A DNA stretch of 64,000 nt. Origin: UBA5704 sp036380715 (GTDB taxonomy: Bacteria; Acidobacteriota; Thermoanaerobaculia; Multivoradales; UBA5704). The stretch covers positions 1-64,000 of the forward strand of contig DASVEF010000365.1 of NCBI GenBank assembly GCA_036380715.1, given 5' to 3'. Below the pieces are notes generated by a model. The model ran no database searches, had not been told where the DNA came from, and saw only the letters and a list, made by a program, of their open reading frames with translations. Shown in pieces: positions 33,890 through 41,426 of the stretch (within the stretch, counting starts at the first letter, position 1; the number at the start of each line of letters is the position of its first letter). A program made the translations under genes and the position numbers.

Positions 33890-34671
33890 GCGAGGACGGC
33901 CAGACGCTCCTCGTCCAGCGGGATGATTGGAACGATCGGACCGCCACGGTCACCCTGAACCGGCCGCCGCTCAACATCCTGGACATCCCGACGATCGACC
34001 GTCTGGACGAAGCCGTGGCCGGGCTGGCCCGCGAGGACGGCCTCCAGGTCGTCGTCCTGCGCGGCGCCGGCGACCGCGCCTTCTCGGCCGGGGTCGCGGT
34101 CCAGGACCACACCCCCGACAAGGTCGGTCCCATGCTGGAGAGCCTGCACGGTGCGATCCGCCGCCTGCGCGACCTCGACGCGGTCACGATCGCCGCGGTC
34201 CACGGCCACTGCCTGGGAGGAGGGATGGAGCTGGCGCTCGCCTGCGACCTGGTGATCGCCACCGAGGACGCCCGCTTCGGCCAGCCCGAGATCGAGCTGG
34301 GCTGCTACCCGCCGGTGGCCGCGGCCCTCTACCCCTCGCTGATCGGCCCGGGCCGGACCCTCGAGCTCCTCCTCACCGGCCGCACCCTGTCCTGCGAGGA
34401 GGCGGAGCGGATGGGGCTGGTGACGCGGAGGATTCCCACGGCAGAGCTGGACGGCGCGGTCGCCCGCCTCGTCTCCGAGATCACCGCGAAGAGCGCCGCC
34501 GTCACCCGCCTGACCAAGGCCGCGGTGCGCGCCGGCCGCGACCTCGGCTTCTCCGCCGCCCTGCGCGAGAGCGAGCGCCTCTACCTCGAAGCCCTCTGCC
34601 CCACCGAGGACATGGCGGAAGGGGTCGCCGCCTTCCTGGAGAAGCGGCGGCCGGTCTGGAAGCACCGGTAG
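33886..34671 (+). CDS. Enoyl-CoA hydratase/isomerase family protein (second)
   Basis: The 261-residue crotonase-fold protein has RAFSAGVAVQDHTPDKVGPM, GHCLGGGMELALACDL and FGQPEIELGCYPPVAAAL. The DHTPDKV block recalls cyclohexadienecarbonyl-CoA hydratases of benzoyl-CoA breakdown, but no other gene of that route is visible. The usual GGTQ after the catalytic Glu is replaced by PPVAAAL, so its chemistry may differ from the other two copies. It overlaps the amidotransferase gene by four bases. Confidence 0.85.
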   Translation: MSEDGQTLLVQRDDWNDRTATVTLNRPPLNILDIPTIDRLDEAVAGLAREDGLQVVVLRGAGDRAFSAGVAVQDHTPDKVGPMLESLHGAIRRLRDLDAVTIAAVHGHCLGGGMELALACDLVIATEDARFGQPEIELGCYPPVAAALYPSLIGPGRTLELLLTGRTLSCEEAERMGLVTRRIPTAELDGAVARLVSEITAKSAAVTRLTKAAVRAGRDLGFSAALRESERLYLEALCPTEDMAEGVAAFLEKRRPVWKHR

Positions 34672-34696
34672 GGTCCCCCTCCCCCGGCCCAAAGGA

Positions 34697-34896
34697 GCTA
34701 ACTTTGCCGCCGAGCGATATGCCGCATCCGCCACCGTAGAGACGCCCCGTGGGGCGTCTCCTCCTCCGGATGTGCCCGCGGCATCGCGCGGATTCCTGGA
34801 AATGGATGCCGCCGCCGCAGGAGACGCCCCACGGGGCGTCTCTACAGCGGGGAGGATCTCCAGTGGGCCGAAGGGCGCTTTGAGGTCAAAGTTAGC
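34697..34896. mobile_element. MITE-like palindromic element
   Basis: GCTAACTTTG at 34697-34706 and CAAAGTTAGC at 34887-34896 are exact inverted ends of a 200-bp segment. Inside, 34736-34761 and 34820-34845 are exact inverted 26-bp copies, and each folds into its own 10-bp hairpin (GAGACGCCCC/GGGGCGTCTC). No coding region is present and no target duplication is certain. The remainder of 34672-35002 holds a degenerate C/G-rich repeat (34902-34955). Confidence 0.65.
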
Positions 34897-35002
34897 GCCT
34901 ATGCCCCCGGCCCCCTCTCCCATCGCCCTCCCCCTACCGAGAAAGGAGGAGAAAAACCAAGGCTGGCGCGGGCTGATAGGATGAAAGAGAGGAAGCTGAG
35001 CC

Positions 35003-35317
35003 ATGCTCGATCCGAAAATCCAGAAGGACATCAAAGACCGGCTCCAGGAAGCTCTCCGGGGCCGGCTCCAGGGAATCCTCCTGTATGGCTCGGAAGCTCG
35101 CAACGAATCCCGTGCGGATAGCGACCTCGACCTCCTGGTCCTCCTGGAGGGTCCGATCCGTCTGGGGAGAGACCTGGAGGCCATCGTTGACGCCATATAT
35201 CCCGTTCAGCTCGAGCTGGACCGGCCGATCCACGTGACCCCGGTCGCCGCGGAGTCGTTCAAGGCGGGCCAATACGGGATCTATCGGGAAGCGCAGAGGG
35301 AAGGCATCCTTCTGTAA
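35003..35317 (+). CDS. Nucleotidyltransferase-domain (MNT) protein
   Basis: The 104-residue protein is a minimal nucleotidyltransferase. GSEARNESRADSDLDLLV gives Gly29-Ser30 and the metal-binding Asp41 and Asp43. Such proteins usually pair with a HEPN toxin, which they can silence by AMP-like modification. No HEPN gene is adjacent here. The C-terminal VTPVAAESFKAGQYGIYREA contains the expected short helical end, so the protein looks complete. Confidence 0.82.
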   Translation: MLDPKIQKDIKDRLQEALRGRLQGILLYGSEARNESRADSDLDLLVLLEGPIRLGRDLEAIVDAIYPVQLELDRPIHVTPVAAESFKAGQYGIYREAQREGILL

Positions 35318-35393
35318 ACTCCCGAGTCGAGTACTCCTGATCCTTTCGATATGATCCCCCGGGCCGCAATGAACCCGGAGAGGAGACCTTCCC

Positions 35394-36170
35394 ATGCCTG
35401 AGACCGTCCTGGTGGAGCGCGAAGGCCGCGTCGCCATCCTGACCGTGAACCGTCCTGACAAGCTGAACGCCCTGAACGACCAGGTCCGTGTCGACATGCT
35501 GGCGGCTCTGGAGCAGATCGAGCACGACGATGGAGTCGGCGTCGTGGTGATCACCGGCGCGGGCGAGAAATCGTTCATCGCCGGCGCGGACATCGGCGAA
35601 TTCGCCGGCCGCACTCCCTTCGACCAGCGCCACGCCATGCGCAGCCCGCGGGTCTTCGACATCATGGCGAGCTTCCCCAAGCCGGTCATCGCCATGATCA
35701 ACGGCTTCTGCCTGGGCGGCGGCTGCGAGCTGGCCATGTCGTGCGACATCCGGATCGCCTCGGAGAAGGCGCGCTTCGGCCAGCCGGAGATCAACCTCGG
35801 CCTGATCCCGGGCGGCGGCGGCACGCAGCGCCTGCCGCGCCTGGCCGGGCTCGGACATGCCCTGCGGCTGATCCTCACCGGCGACATGATCGGCGCCGCC
35901 GAGGCCAAGGACATCGGCCTCGTCGAGCTGGTCGTGCCGCACGAGGAGCTGCGCGCCAAGACCCTGGAGCTGGCGGGCAAGATCGCCAGCAAGAGCCCGC
36001 TCACCGTCAAAGTCGCCAAGGAGGCCCTGCGGGCCAGCCAGCGGATGGCCATCGAAGAGGGGATCGCCTACGAGCGCGACCTCTTCTGCCTCTGCTTCTC
36101 CAGCGCGGACAAGGAGGAGGGCGTCAAGGCCTTCCTGGAGAAGCGCCCCGCGCAGTGGACCGGCCGGTAA
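35394..36170 (+). CDS. Enoyl-CoA hydratase/crotonase (third)
   Basis: The 258-residue protein is the most canonical crotonase of the three: NRPDKLNALN, KSFIAGADIGEFAG, NGFCLGGGCELAMSCD and FGQPEINLGLIPGGGGTQRL. It hydrates short-chain trans-2-enoyl-CoA in beta-oxidation. The C-terminal EEGVKAFLEKRPAQWTGR is typical. GGAGAGGAG lies upstream of the start. The PLP enzyme gene begins 25 bases after it. Confidence 0.93.
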   Translation: MPETVLVEREGRVAILTVNRPDKLNALNDQVRVDMLAALEQIEHDDGVGVVVITGAGEKSFIAGADIGEFAGRTPFDQRHAMRSPRVFDIMASFPKPVIAMINGFCLGGGCELAMSCDIRIASEKARFGQPEINLGLIPGGGGTQRLPRLAGLGHALRLILTGDMIGAAEAKDIGLVELVVPHEELRAKTLELAGKIASKSPLTVKVAKEALRASQRMAIEEGIAYERDLFCLCFSSADKEEGVKAFLEKRPAQWTGR

Positions 36171-36194
36171 TCCGGACACAAATCAGAGAGGACG

Positions 36195-37358
36195 ATGCCG
36201 ATGGCCGCGCCGCACGAGGATCTGCTGTCCCTGCGCTCCGAGTTCCCGATCCTGGAGCGCACGACCTATCTGATCAACAACTCGCTCGGCGCCATGCCGC
36301 GCCAGGTGCACGACGAGCTCGCGACCTTCGCCCGCCAGTGGGAAGAGCGCGGTGTGCGCGCCTGGCACGAGGGGTGGTGGGAGATGGGCGCCACCACGGG
36401 CGACCTGCTGGCGCCGCTGCTGGGAGTCCGCCCCGGCGGGGTCTCCATGCACCAGAACGTCTCCGTTGCGGCGGCCATCTTCCTCTCCTGCATCGACTAT
36501 CCGGCGGAGCGGAACAAGATCGTCTACGAGGCGCTGAACTTCCCCAACGTCATCTACCTGCTGGAGGGGGAGCGCCGCAAGGGCGCCGAGATCACCGTGG
36601 TCCCCTCGGACGACGGCATCGGCGTCCCGACCGAGCGGATCCTCGCGGCGATCGACGAGCGGACGCGCCTCGTCCCGGTCTCCCACACCCTGTTCCGCAG
36701 CGCCTACGTGCAGGACGCCGAAGCCATCGCCCGCCGCTGCCGCGAAGTGGGAGCGATCATGCTCCTCGACATCTACCAGTCCGCGGGCGCGGTGCCCCTG
36801 GAGCTGGAGGCCTGGGGAGTGCACGCGGCCGTGGGCGGCTCGGTCAAATGGCTCTGCGGCGGCCCGGGCGCCGGCTACCTCTGGGTCAACCCGGAGATCG
36901 CCGGCAGCCTGGAGCCCGCCTTCACCGGCTGGCAGGCCGACGAGGAGCCGTTCTCCTTCCGTCCGGGAGCCATCCGCCGCCGCGAAGAGCCCGCCTGGCG
37001 CTTCCTCAACGGCACGCCGAACATCCCCGCCCTCTACTCCTGCCGCGCCGGCTACCGCATCGTCTCCGGCGTCGGGCAGAAGAGGATCCGCGAGCGCTCC
37101 CTCGGCCTGACCTCCCACCTCATCAGCGCCGCCGAAGAGGCCGGCTTCGAGGTCCGCACCCCGCGCGACCCCAAGCACCGCGGAGGCACCGTCTCCATCT
37201 GGCACGAAGACGCCGAGCGCCTCTGCAAAGAGCTGATCGCCCGCGAGATCATCTGCGACTACCGCCCGAACGCCGGCATCCGCCTCTCCCCCCACTTCTA
37301 CAACCACGAAGGGGAGCTGGACCACGCGATCCGGACGCTGCGGGAGTTGGCGGGCTGA
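36195..37358 (+). CDS. Kynureninase-like class V aminotransferase-fold enzyme
   Basis: The 387-residue PLP enzyme has MHQNVSVA, LLDIYQSAGAVPLEL with Asp192, and GGSVKWLCGGPGAGYLWV with the cofactor Lys218. The WLCGGPG context is close to kynureninase. RGVRAWHEGWWEMG near the N-terminus is also of that type. It may act on a kynurenine-like amino acid or as a related lyase. No tryptophan dioxygenase or formamidase gene is in the window, so the pathway is not shown. Its stop overlaps the start of a small antitoxin gene. Confidence 0.8.
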   Translation: MPMAAPHEDLLSLRSEFPILERTTYLINNSLGAMPRQVHDELATFARQWEERGVRAWHEGWWEMGATTGDLLAPLLGVRPGGVSMHQNVSVAAAIFLSCIDYPAERNKIVYEALNFPNVIYLLEGERRKGAEITVVPSDDGIGVPTERILAAIDERTRLVPVSHTLFRSAYVQDAEAIARRCREVGAIMLLDIYQSAGAVPLELEAWGVHAAVGGSVKWLCGGPGAGYLWVNPEIAGSLEPAFTGWQADEEPFSFRPGAIRRREEPAWRFLNGTPNIPALYSCRAGYRIVSGVGQKRIRERSLGLTSHLISAAEEAGFEVRTPRDPKHRGGTVSIWHEDAERLCKELIAREIICDYRPNAGIRLSPHFYNHEGELDHAIRTLRELAG

Positions 37359-37591
37359 TGGCACAGATCGTTGTCAGGGACCTCGATCCCAAGGTGATTG
37401 AACAGCTCAGGGCACGAGCCCGGAGCCATGGGCGATCTCTGGAGGATGAGATCAAGGCGATCCTCAAGACCGCTGCCCCTCTCTCTATGAGGGAAGCGCG
37501 TGCTATCGCCGAGCAGTGGCAACGACGCCTGGCTGGACAGATCACGGGCGACAGCAGCGACCTGCTTCGGGAGGATCGCACGGTTGAGTGA
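37358..37591 (+). CDS. FitA/VapB-type ribbon-helix-helix antitoxin, orphan
   Basis: The 77-residue protein starts MAQIVVRDLDPKVIEQLR and continues RSLEDEIKAILKTA, the ribbon-helix-helix of FitA-like antitoxins, with a C-terminal toxin-wrapping tail (ARAIAEQWQRRLAG). Its ATG overlaps the TGA of the kynureninase-like gene by one base. No PIN toxin follows: the next bases on this strand have no recognisable VapC. It is either a lone regulator or the remnant of a decayed pair. Confidence 0.85.
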   Translation: MAQIVVRDLDPKVIEQLRARARSHGRSLEDEIKAILKTAAPLSMREARAIAEQWQRRLAGQITGDSSDLLREDRTVE

Positions 37592-37848
37592 GAGTGCCAC
37601 TCCTTCCAGCCCTCGAAGAGGGCGTCGGCATCTAGCCCAGGGCGAAAGCCGGCGCAGCCGGCGCCAGCCCTGGAGAGCTCCGTCACAGCAGATCCTGTCG
37701 CCGCAACGCTTCACGCACCTCCGCCGCGATGCCCAGGGGATCGCCGGAAGGCTCGATCGCCACGGAAACGTGCCCGCCGCGAACGGGTTGCACCAGTTGG
37801 AAAAATGATCCCCACTAGGTGCCAGCCTCCTGCAAGGCTGCCTTTGTC
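37592..37848. other. Intergenic stretch with possible gene remnants
   Basis: This is where the toxin partner of the FitA-like gene would be expected, but no PIN signature is present. On the minus strand, frame ending at 37683, a 37-codon open stretch encodes GGHVSVAIEPSGDPLGIAAE and then VREALRRQDLL, which looks like the C-terminus of a lost gene. A GCCGGCGC/GCGCCGGC hairpin lies near 37650-37670. Confidence 0.35.
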
Positions 37849-38250
37849 TCAGCTCCGCAGCACCTGGAGCGGTCGCACCTGGGCAATCGATTCGTAGTCG
37901 CCATCGTTGTGGAGCAGGGTGCCGTCTACCTCCAGGACGAGCTGCGCTACAAAGCAATCCACCGAGCTGCGGAGGGTCAGTCCTCGACGCCGGCAGTCAT
38001 AGTAGATCCGAGCCGCCTCGCGATAGGTGAGAGCTGGATTGGAAGAAAACAACAGCTCCTGGCTTCCGAGGTATTCTTCCAAGAGGCCCCACTCGCGCTC
38101 ATCCCGCGCCCCCTGGAGAACCTCCTGGAAGCAGACGCCCGGCAGAAGGAAGGGGATTCCTTCGGTCTCGAGACTCACCAGCCGCTCCACTGCGGGGTTT
38201 TGATGCCCTCGGAAGAATGCGATCAGGACAGAGGAGTCGACGACGATCAC
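37849..38250 (-). CDS. vapC: PIN-domain toxin VapC
   Basis: This 133-residue ribonuclease toxin has MIVVDSSVLIAFFRG (first acidic residue of the PIN site), FQEVLQGARDE, and LRSSVDCFVAQLVLEVDGTLLHNDGDYESIAQV with the later acidic residues. The GTG start at 38250 overlaps the antitoxin TGA by four bases. It would cleave RNA, commonly tRNA in this family, when freed from VapB. Confidence 0.9.
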   Translation of the reverse strand: MIVVDSSVLIAFFRGHQNPAVERLVSLETEGIPFLLPGVCFQEVLQGARDEREWGLLEEYLGSQELLFSSNPALTYREAARIYYDCRRRGLTLRSSVDCFVAQLVLEVDGTLLHNDGDYESIAQVRPLQVLRS

Positions 38251-38450
38251 GAATTCCGGCTGCGCAGCGCCTTGTAGTCGTAGTCCGGCGCGAATTCGAT
38301 CTTGCCCCGGAGATCGAGGAGGCTCTTGCGCTTCTTCGAGGCGATCAGCACCCGCAGCGCCTCGTGGACGAGCTCCTTCTTGGTCTTGATCCCGCTGAGC
38401 CGCGAGGCCTCGGCCACCAGGTCGTCGTCGAGCACGATGTTGGTTCTCAT
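38247..38450 (-). CDS. vapB: VapB-type antitoxin
   Basis: The 67-residue protein reads MRTNIVLDDDLVAEASRLSG then KTKKELVHEALRVLI, the ribbon-helix-helix of VapB antitoxins, with a C-terminal tail (DLRGKIEFAPDYDYKALR) that would bind the toxin. It overlaps vapC by four bases. ATG at 38450 is preceded by GGAGATCTC. The pair is expected to repress its own promoter. Confidence 0.9.
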   Translation of the reverse strand: MRTNIVLDDDLVAEASRLSGIKTKKELVHEALRVLIASKKRKSLLDLRGKIEFAPDYDYKALRSRNS

Positions 38451-38572
38451 GAGATCTCCATACACCTTCCTATACACATCGTAGCATGAGGGGACGCAAC
38501 GGAGTGGCACCTTTGCTGCCGGGCGGGAGCGCACAGGCGCCCATTTGCTGTTGGTAGGCAGGTTCGGGGAGG

Positions 38573-38896
38573 TCAGTTCGGTTCGTCGATGACCGCGGCG
38601 ACCGAAGAGGCAACGGCGGCCTTCTCCAGCCAGCACTCCAGCCGCTCCGGATCCTTCTGGGCCTGGATGCGCTCGCGGACGGCGTCCGGCACTGCGATGC
38701 CGCGAGCCCGAAGCACGGTCAATAGGGCGCGCGCCGCCTCCTCGGCGCGCCCCTCGGCGCGCCCCTGTGCGACATACTTTCTCGCAAAATCGCTTTTGTA
38801 TTCGTAGCCCTTCATCATAGCCTCCGGTGCCCGGCGAGTCGTCTCGTTCAAGGCAACCAGGTTCTCGGATTTCCTGAATCCGTAACAAGATATCAT
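38573..38896 (-). pseudogene. C-terminal remnant of an Rpn/DUF4351-like protein
   Basis: The stretch encodes GYEYKSDFARKYVAQGRAEG, then RAEEAARALLTVLRARGIAV and DAVRERIQAQKDPERLECWL, the helical tail common to Rpn-family (PD-(D/E)XK, putative transposase) and related proteins of acidobacteria and cyanobacteria. The nuclease domain that should precede it is absent; upstream sequence on this strand does not encode it in any frame. It is therefore a truncated gene. A 122-base gap separates it from vapB. Confidence 0.6.
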
Positions 38897-38993
38897 CTCT
38901 CCACCTTGAAAGGACCGGGTGGAAGCGTGCCAGACATTTCTTCGCCCTAGCCGAACTAAGCGGCTGGCTCCTCTCGCCGCCCCGAACAGAACC

Positions 38994-39060
38994 CCGAAAG
39001 GTGGGCCGGAGGCCTCCCCCGCCTAGGAGGCTCCGGCCCGGTACTTCAGTTGTCAAAGAA
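38994..39060 (-). other. boxA-like motif followed by a strong hairpin (minus strand)
   Basis: On the minus strand TTCTTTGACAACTGAA (39059-39044) is followed within a few bases by an imperfect 14-bp stem between GGGCCGGAGCCTCC and GGAGGCCTCCGGCCC (about 39038-39003). The same arrangement, inverted, lies at 39684-39749. CTTTGACAA resembles boxA antitermination signals. Confidence 0.45.
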
Positions 39061-39125
39061 CCGGCCGGCGCAAGCGACTGCGCCGGCCTGGGACCCGTCG
39101 CTTGACATCCTCGGCAGGCTAATGC

Positions 39126-39154
39126 ATTGTACCCACATTGTCGCTGATTGGCAA
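39126..39154 (-). promoter_or_regulatory. Sigma-70-type promoter reading toward the Rpn remnant
   Basis: On the minus strand TTGCCA (39154-39149) and TACAAT (39131-39126) are 17 bases apart. A transcript would start near 39119 and pass through a GCCGGCGCA hairpin (39063-39088), the boxA-like motif and the following stem. No intact gene lies downstream of it before vapB. Confidence 0.6.
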
Positions 39155-39469
39155 GAGGGCCGGATGCAGGCTGTCCGTCCTTGACGCCACGGGAAGCCCA
39201 GATCCGCTCTCCCTGGCCAGCTCGCGGACGCCTCCATGGCGAAAAGGGCCCGCAGGATCGATGACGATGTGAATCCGAACCGCCCCCTTCGTGCTCTTCA
39301 GCGATCCGCTCTCTTGACAAGCCTCCAAGCCCCGCATTAGGATACGCATCGCCAAGGACGTCATCCTCCTCGGATCCGTAACTCCCACTCTGAAAACGTC
39401 CAGGTCCGCTGTGCCGGCAGCGGGACCGCCGCTGGTGACGGCGCTGACGATCCCCACCGGGGCCGCCAT

Positions 39470-39620
39470 GTCCCTCGCGGGGATAGTATCGGCCAACACT
39501 GGGATAGTTCCGGCCCCGGCAGGGATAGTATCGGTCCCCGCCGGGATGGGAACGGCCCCCGCGGGGATCGCGACGGCCCCGGGCCGGGATGGAAACGGCC
39601 CCGGCGGGGATGGTAACGGC
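39470..39620. repeat. 21-nt tandem repeats
   Basis: About seven units close to CCCGGCGGGGATGGTAACGGC follow each other at 21-base spacing. The C/G part is conserved and four to five bases after GGGAT vary (AGTAT, AGTTC, GGGAA, CGCGA, GGAAA, GGTAA). Because 21 is divisible by three, both strands show open, seven-residue repeats; neither has a convincing start. The wider stretch 38897-39756 has no gene I can support. Confidence 0.65.
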
Positions 39621-39683
39621 CCCGGCGAGGGGAAGAGCGTACGACTCAAGGGTTCGAGGGGCCGCCTGTCCGGCGGCTCTCGA

Positions 39684-39703
39684 TTGCTCTTTGACAACTG
39701 AAT
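39684..39703 (+). promoter_or_regulatory. boxA-like motif (plus strand)
   Basis: TTGCTCTTTGACAACTGAAT resembles boxA (TGCTCTTTAACA) and is the inverted copy of the motif at 39044-39058: TTCAGTTGTCAAAGA there, TCTTTGACAACTGAA here. It immediately precedes a strong terminator. Confidence 0.4.
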
Positions 39704-39707
39704 CTCG

Positions 39708-39749
39708 GGGGGTCCGCCTTGGAGGGCGGCCTGGGCGGACCCCCTTTTT
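39708..39749 (+). terminator. Rho-independent terminator
   Basis: GGGGGTCCGCC (39708-39718) pairs with GGCGGACCCCC (39734-39744), an 11-bp GC-rich stem, and is followed by TTTTT (39745-39749). It implies a plus-strand transcript from the gene-poor stretch to the left. On the minus strand it lacks a T run and would be weak for the peptidase gene. Confidence 0.8.
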
Positions 39750-39756
39750 GCTGATT

Positions 39757-41193
39757 TCAGGGCTCGGCAGGCAGGGGGGGCGCTTGTTCGGGCGGGCGCT
39801 CTCTCGGCTTCGCCATCTTCAGGAGGTACGCCGCGAAGGCGCCAAGGACGACCAGCGCTGCCCCCCATCCGCCCTGGAATCCCGCTTTCCAACTCGCGAG
39901 CCCGAGGGCGAACGCGCCGCCCAGCGCCGCCAGGTAGATCAGCAGCGGCAGCAGGCCGAGGAAGGCGCAGAGGATGCGCGTCCAGCGTCCGTGCGGCGGG
40001 ATCAGGGCCAGGAGCGCGGCCGGGAAGAGCAGGACGGAGAAGACCGGCGCGATGAAGAGGGCGAGCAGGAAGAGGAGACGGAAGGCGAAGCCCGGCAGGT
40101 AGCGGCGGCCCTGGCGGAGGCGCTCTTCCTCCGGGGTGCCGCGCCAGCGGCCGGGCCGGCCGCGGAAGACCAGCAGGATCCAGAGCAGGAACCCGGCCCA
40201 GGCGAGGTCGCGCCGCAGCCAGACGCGGCCGAAGAGGACGAGGTAGTCGTCCTCGGCGATCGGCCGGCCCGCGAGATGGTCGAGGCGGCGGACCGCGGCG
40301 GCCACCGCGACGGACCATCGCGCGAGCCGTCCGGCGTCGAGGCGCGCGGCCGTGTCGGTCGGCCGGTGGTACGCGGGGTCGAACGACAGGAGCGAGGTGT
40401 CGGAGAGAGAGACCGCGGGGACGCCGCTTGCCAGGAGCGGGTCGCTGTCGGCCGCGAGCCGCACCCGGGCGGAGCGCAATACGAGCTGGGCGAGAAAGGA
40501 CGCTCGGGCGTCGCTCATCGCGTAGGGCCAGCCCACGGCCTCGCCGCTGCGCAGCAGGGCGTGCACCAGCCAGCCGGGCGCCACGATCCGCTCCTCCCCC
40601 GCCTCCACCGGAAACGTGTGGATCGTCGGCCCGGCGCTGCCGCTCCACCCGACCATCTCCAGGTTGACGGCGGCGAGGATGCGGTCGCGGCCGGCGGGGC
40701 CGAGGGCGTCGGCCCAGGCGCGGCTCCCGAGCAGGCCGGCCTCTTCGCCGTCGAACAGGACCACGCGCACGGTGTGGCGCAACGGGGTGCGCGCCAGGTC
40801 GGCGGCGGCGGCGATCGCGGTTCCACAGCCCGAAGCGTCGTCGCCGGCGCCGGGGCTCTTCTTCACCGTGTCGTAATGGGCGGAGAGGACGATCTCGCCT
40901 TCCGTCTCGCCGGGGAGCACCCCTTCGAGGTTGACGAGCGAGGGGTTGGACGGCGCCGGCACGACGGCCCGCACCTGCCGCAGCCCGGCCTGCCGCATTG
41001 CGGCCAGCAATAACTCGGCGGCCTTCTCCTGGGCCGGGCTCCCCTCCGGCCGCGGCCCGAGCCGGGCGAGCCCAGAAGCGACTTCGTGGGCGACCGGCGA
41101 GGCCTCGCCGGCCCCGGCGCCGAGCAGCGCGAGGGCGGCGATGAGACGAAAGAACCGGCGCGGCGGGCGTTTCAGAGAGGCTCTTCTCAACAC
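39757..41193 (-). CDS. M28-family metallopeptidase with C-terminal membrane region
   Basis: The 478-residue protein has a signal peptide (RLIAALALLGAGAGEAS) and an M28 peptidase domain: SAHYDTVKKSPGAGDDASG with metal ligands His and Asp, VLFDGEEAGLLGS with the catalytic Glu pair, VNLEMVGW, and FDPAYHRPTD with the last His. From about residue 325 it has five hydrophobic segments and a Pro-rich cytosolic tail. It would be an aminopeptidase anchored to the membrane and facing the periplasm. It is divergent from the HD-GYP gene. Confidence 0.9.
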   Translation of the reverse strand: MLRRASLKRPPRRFFRLIAALALLGAGAGEASPVAHEVASGLARLGPRPEGSPAQEKAAELLLAAMRQAGLRQVRAVVPAPSNPSLVNLEGVLPGETEGEIVLSAHYDTVKKSPGAGDDASGCGTAIAAAADLARTPLRHTVRVVLFDGEEAGLLGSRAWADALGPAGRDRILAAVNLEMVGWSGSAGPTIHTFPVEAGEERIVAPGWLVHALLRSGEAVGWPYAMSDARASFLAQLVLRSARVRLAADSDPLLASGVPAVSLSDTSLLSFDPAYHRPTDTAARLDAGRLARWSVAVAAAVRRLDHLAGRPIAEDDYLVLFGRVWLRRDLAWAGFLLWILLVFRGRPGRWRGTPEEERLRQGRRYLPGFAFRLLFLLALFIAPVFSVLLFPAALLALIPPHGRWTRILCAFLGLLPLLIYLAALGGAFALGLASWKAGFQGGWGAALVVLGAFAAYLLKMAKPRERPPEQAPPLPAEP

Positions 41194-41426
41194 GGCGGCT
41201 CATCCTACCAGCGAAAAAAGGATCGCCTTCCGCGGCTCGGCGCACCTTACTAGGTAAAGAGAGTAGTCATGAGGGCTCGAACGTGCGACGAAGTATCGCG
41301 AATCGTTTGTCTTTGGCGTATACTCCACACAATTTCGCAGAAGCGAAGAGATACCTTGATCTGCCTGGTGTTTTCGACAGGTGGAGCGGGGGAAGTCGTC
41401 CCGGCCATTCAGCGGAGCGCAATACG

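Noticed and set aside
35318..35393. HEPN partner of the nucleotidyltransferase gene
   Set aside because: The gap is 76 bases and the next gene is a crotonase; no HEPN motif is found on either strand nearby.
37298..37957. A 219-codon minus-strand frame as the missing toxin
   Set aside because: It has no PIN motif, begins inside vapC antisense sequence and is Arg/Ser/Pro-rich.
39470..39620. CRISPR array or minisatellite-encoded protein
   Set aside because: There are no unique spacers, and neither strand has a start codon with a ribosome-binding site in the repeat frame.
39119..41245. A 708-codon minus-strand open frame with Pro/Ala heptads
   Set aside because: Its first 500 codons overlap the M28 peptidase in another frame, and the rest is the in-frame reading of 21-nt repeats. 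No convincing start lies after the peptidase gene.
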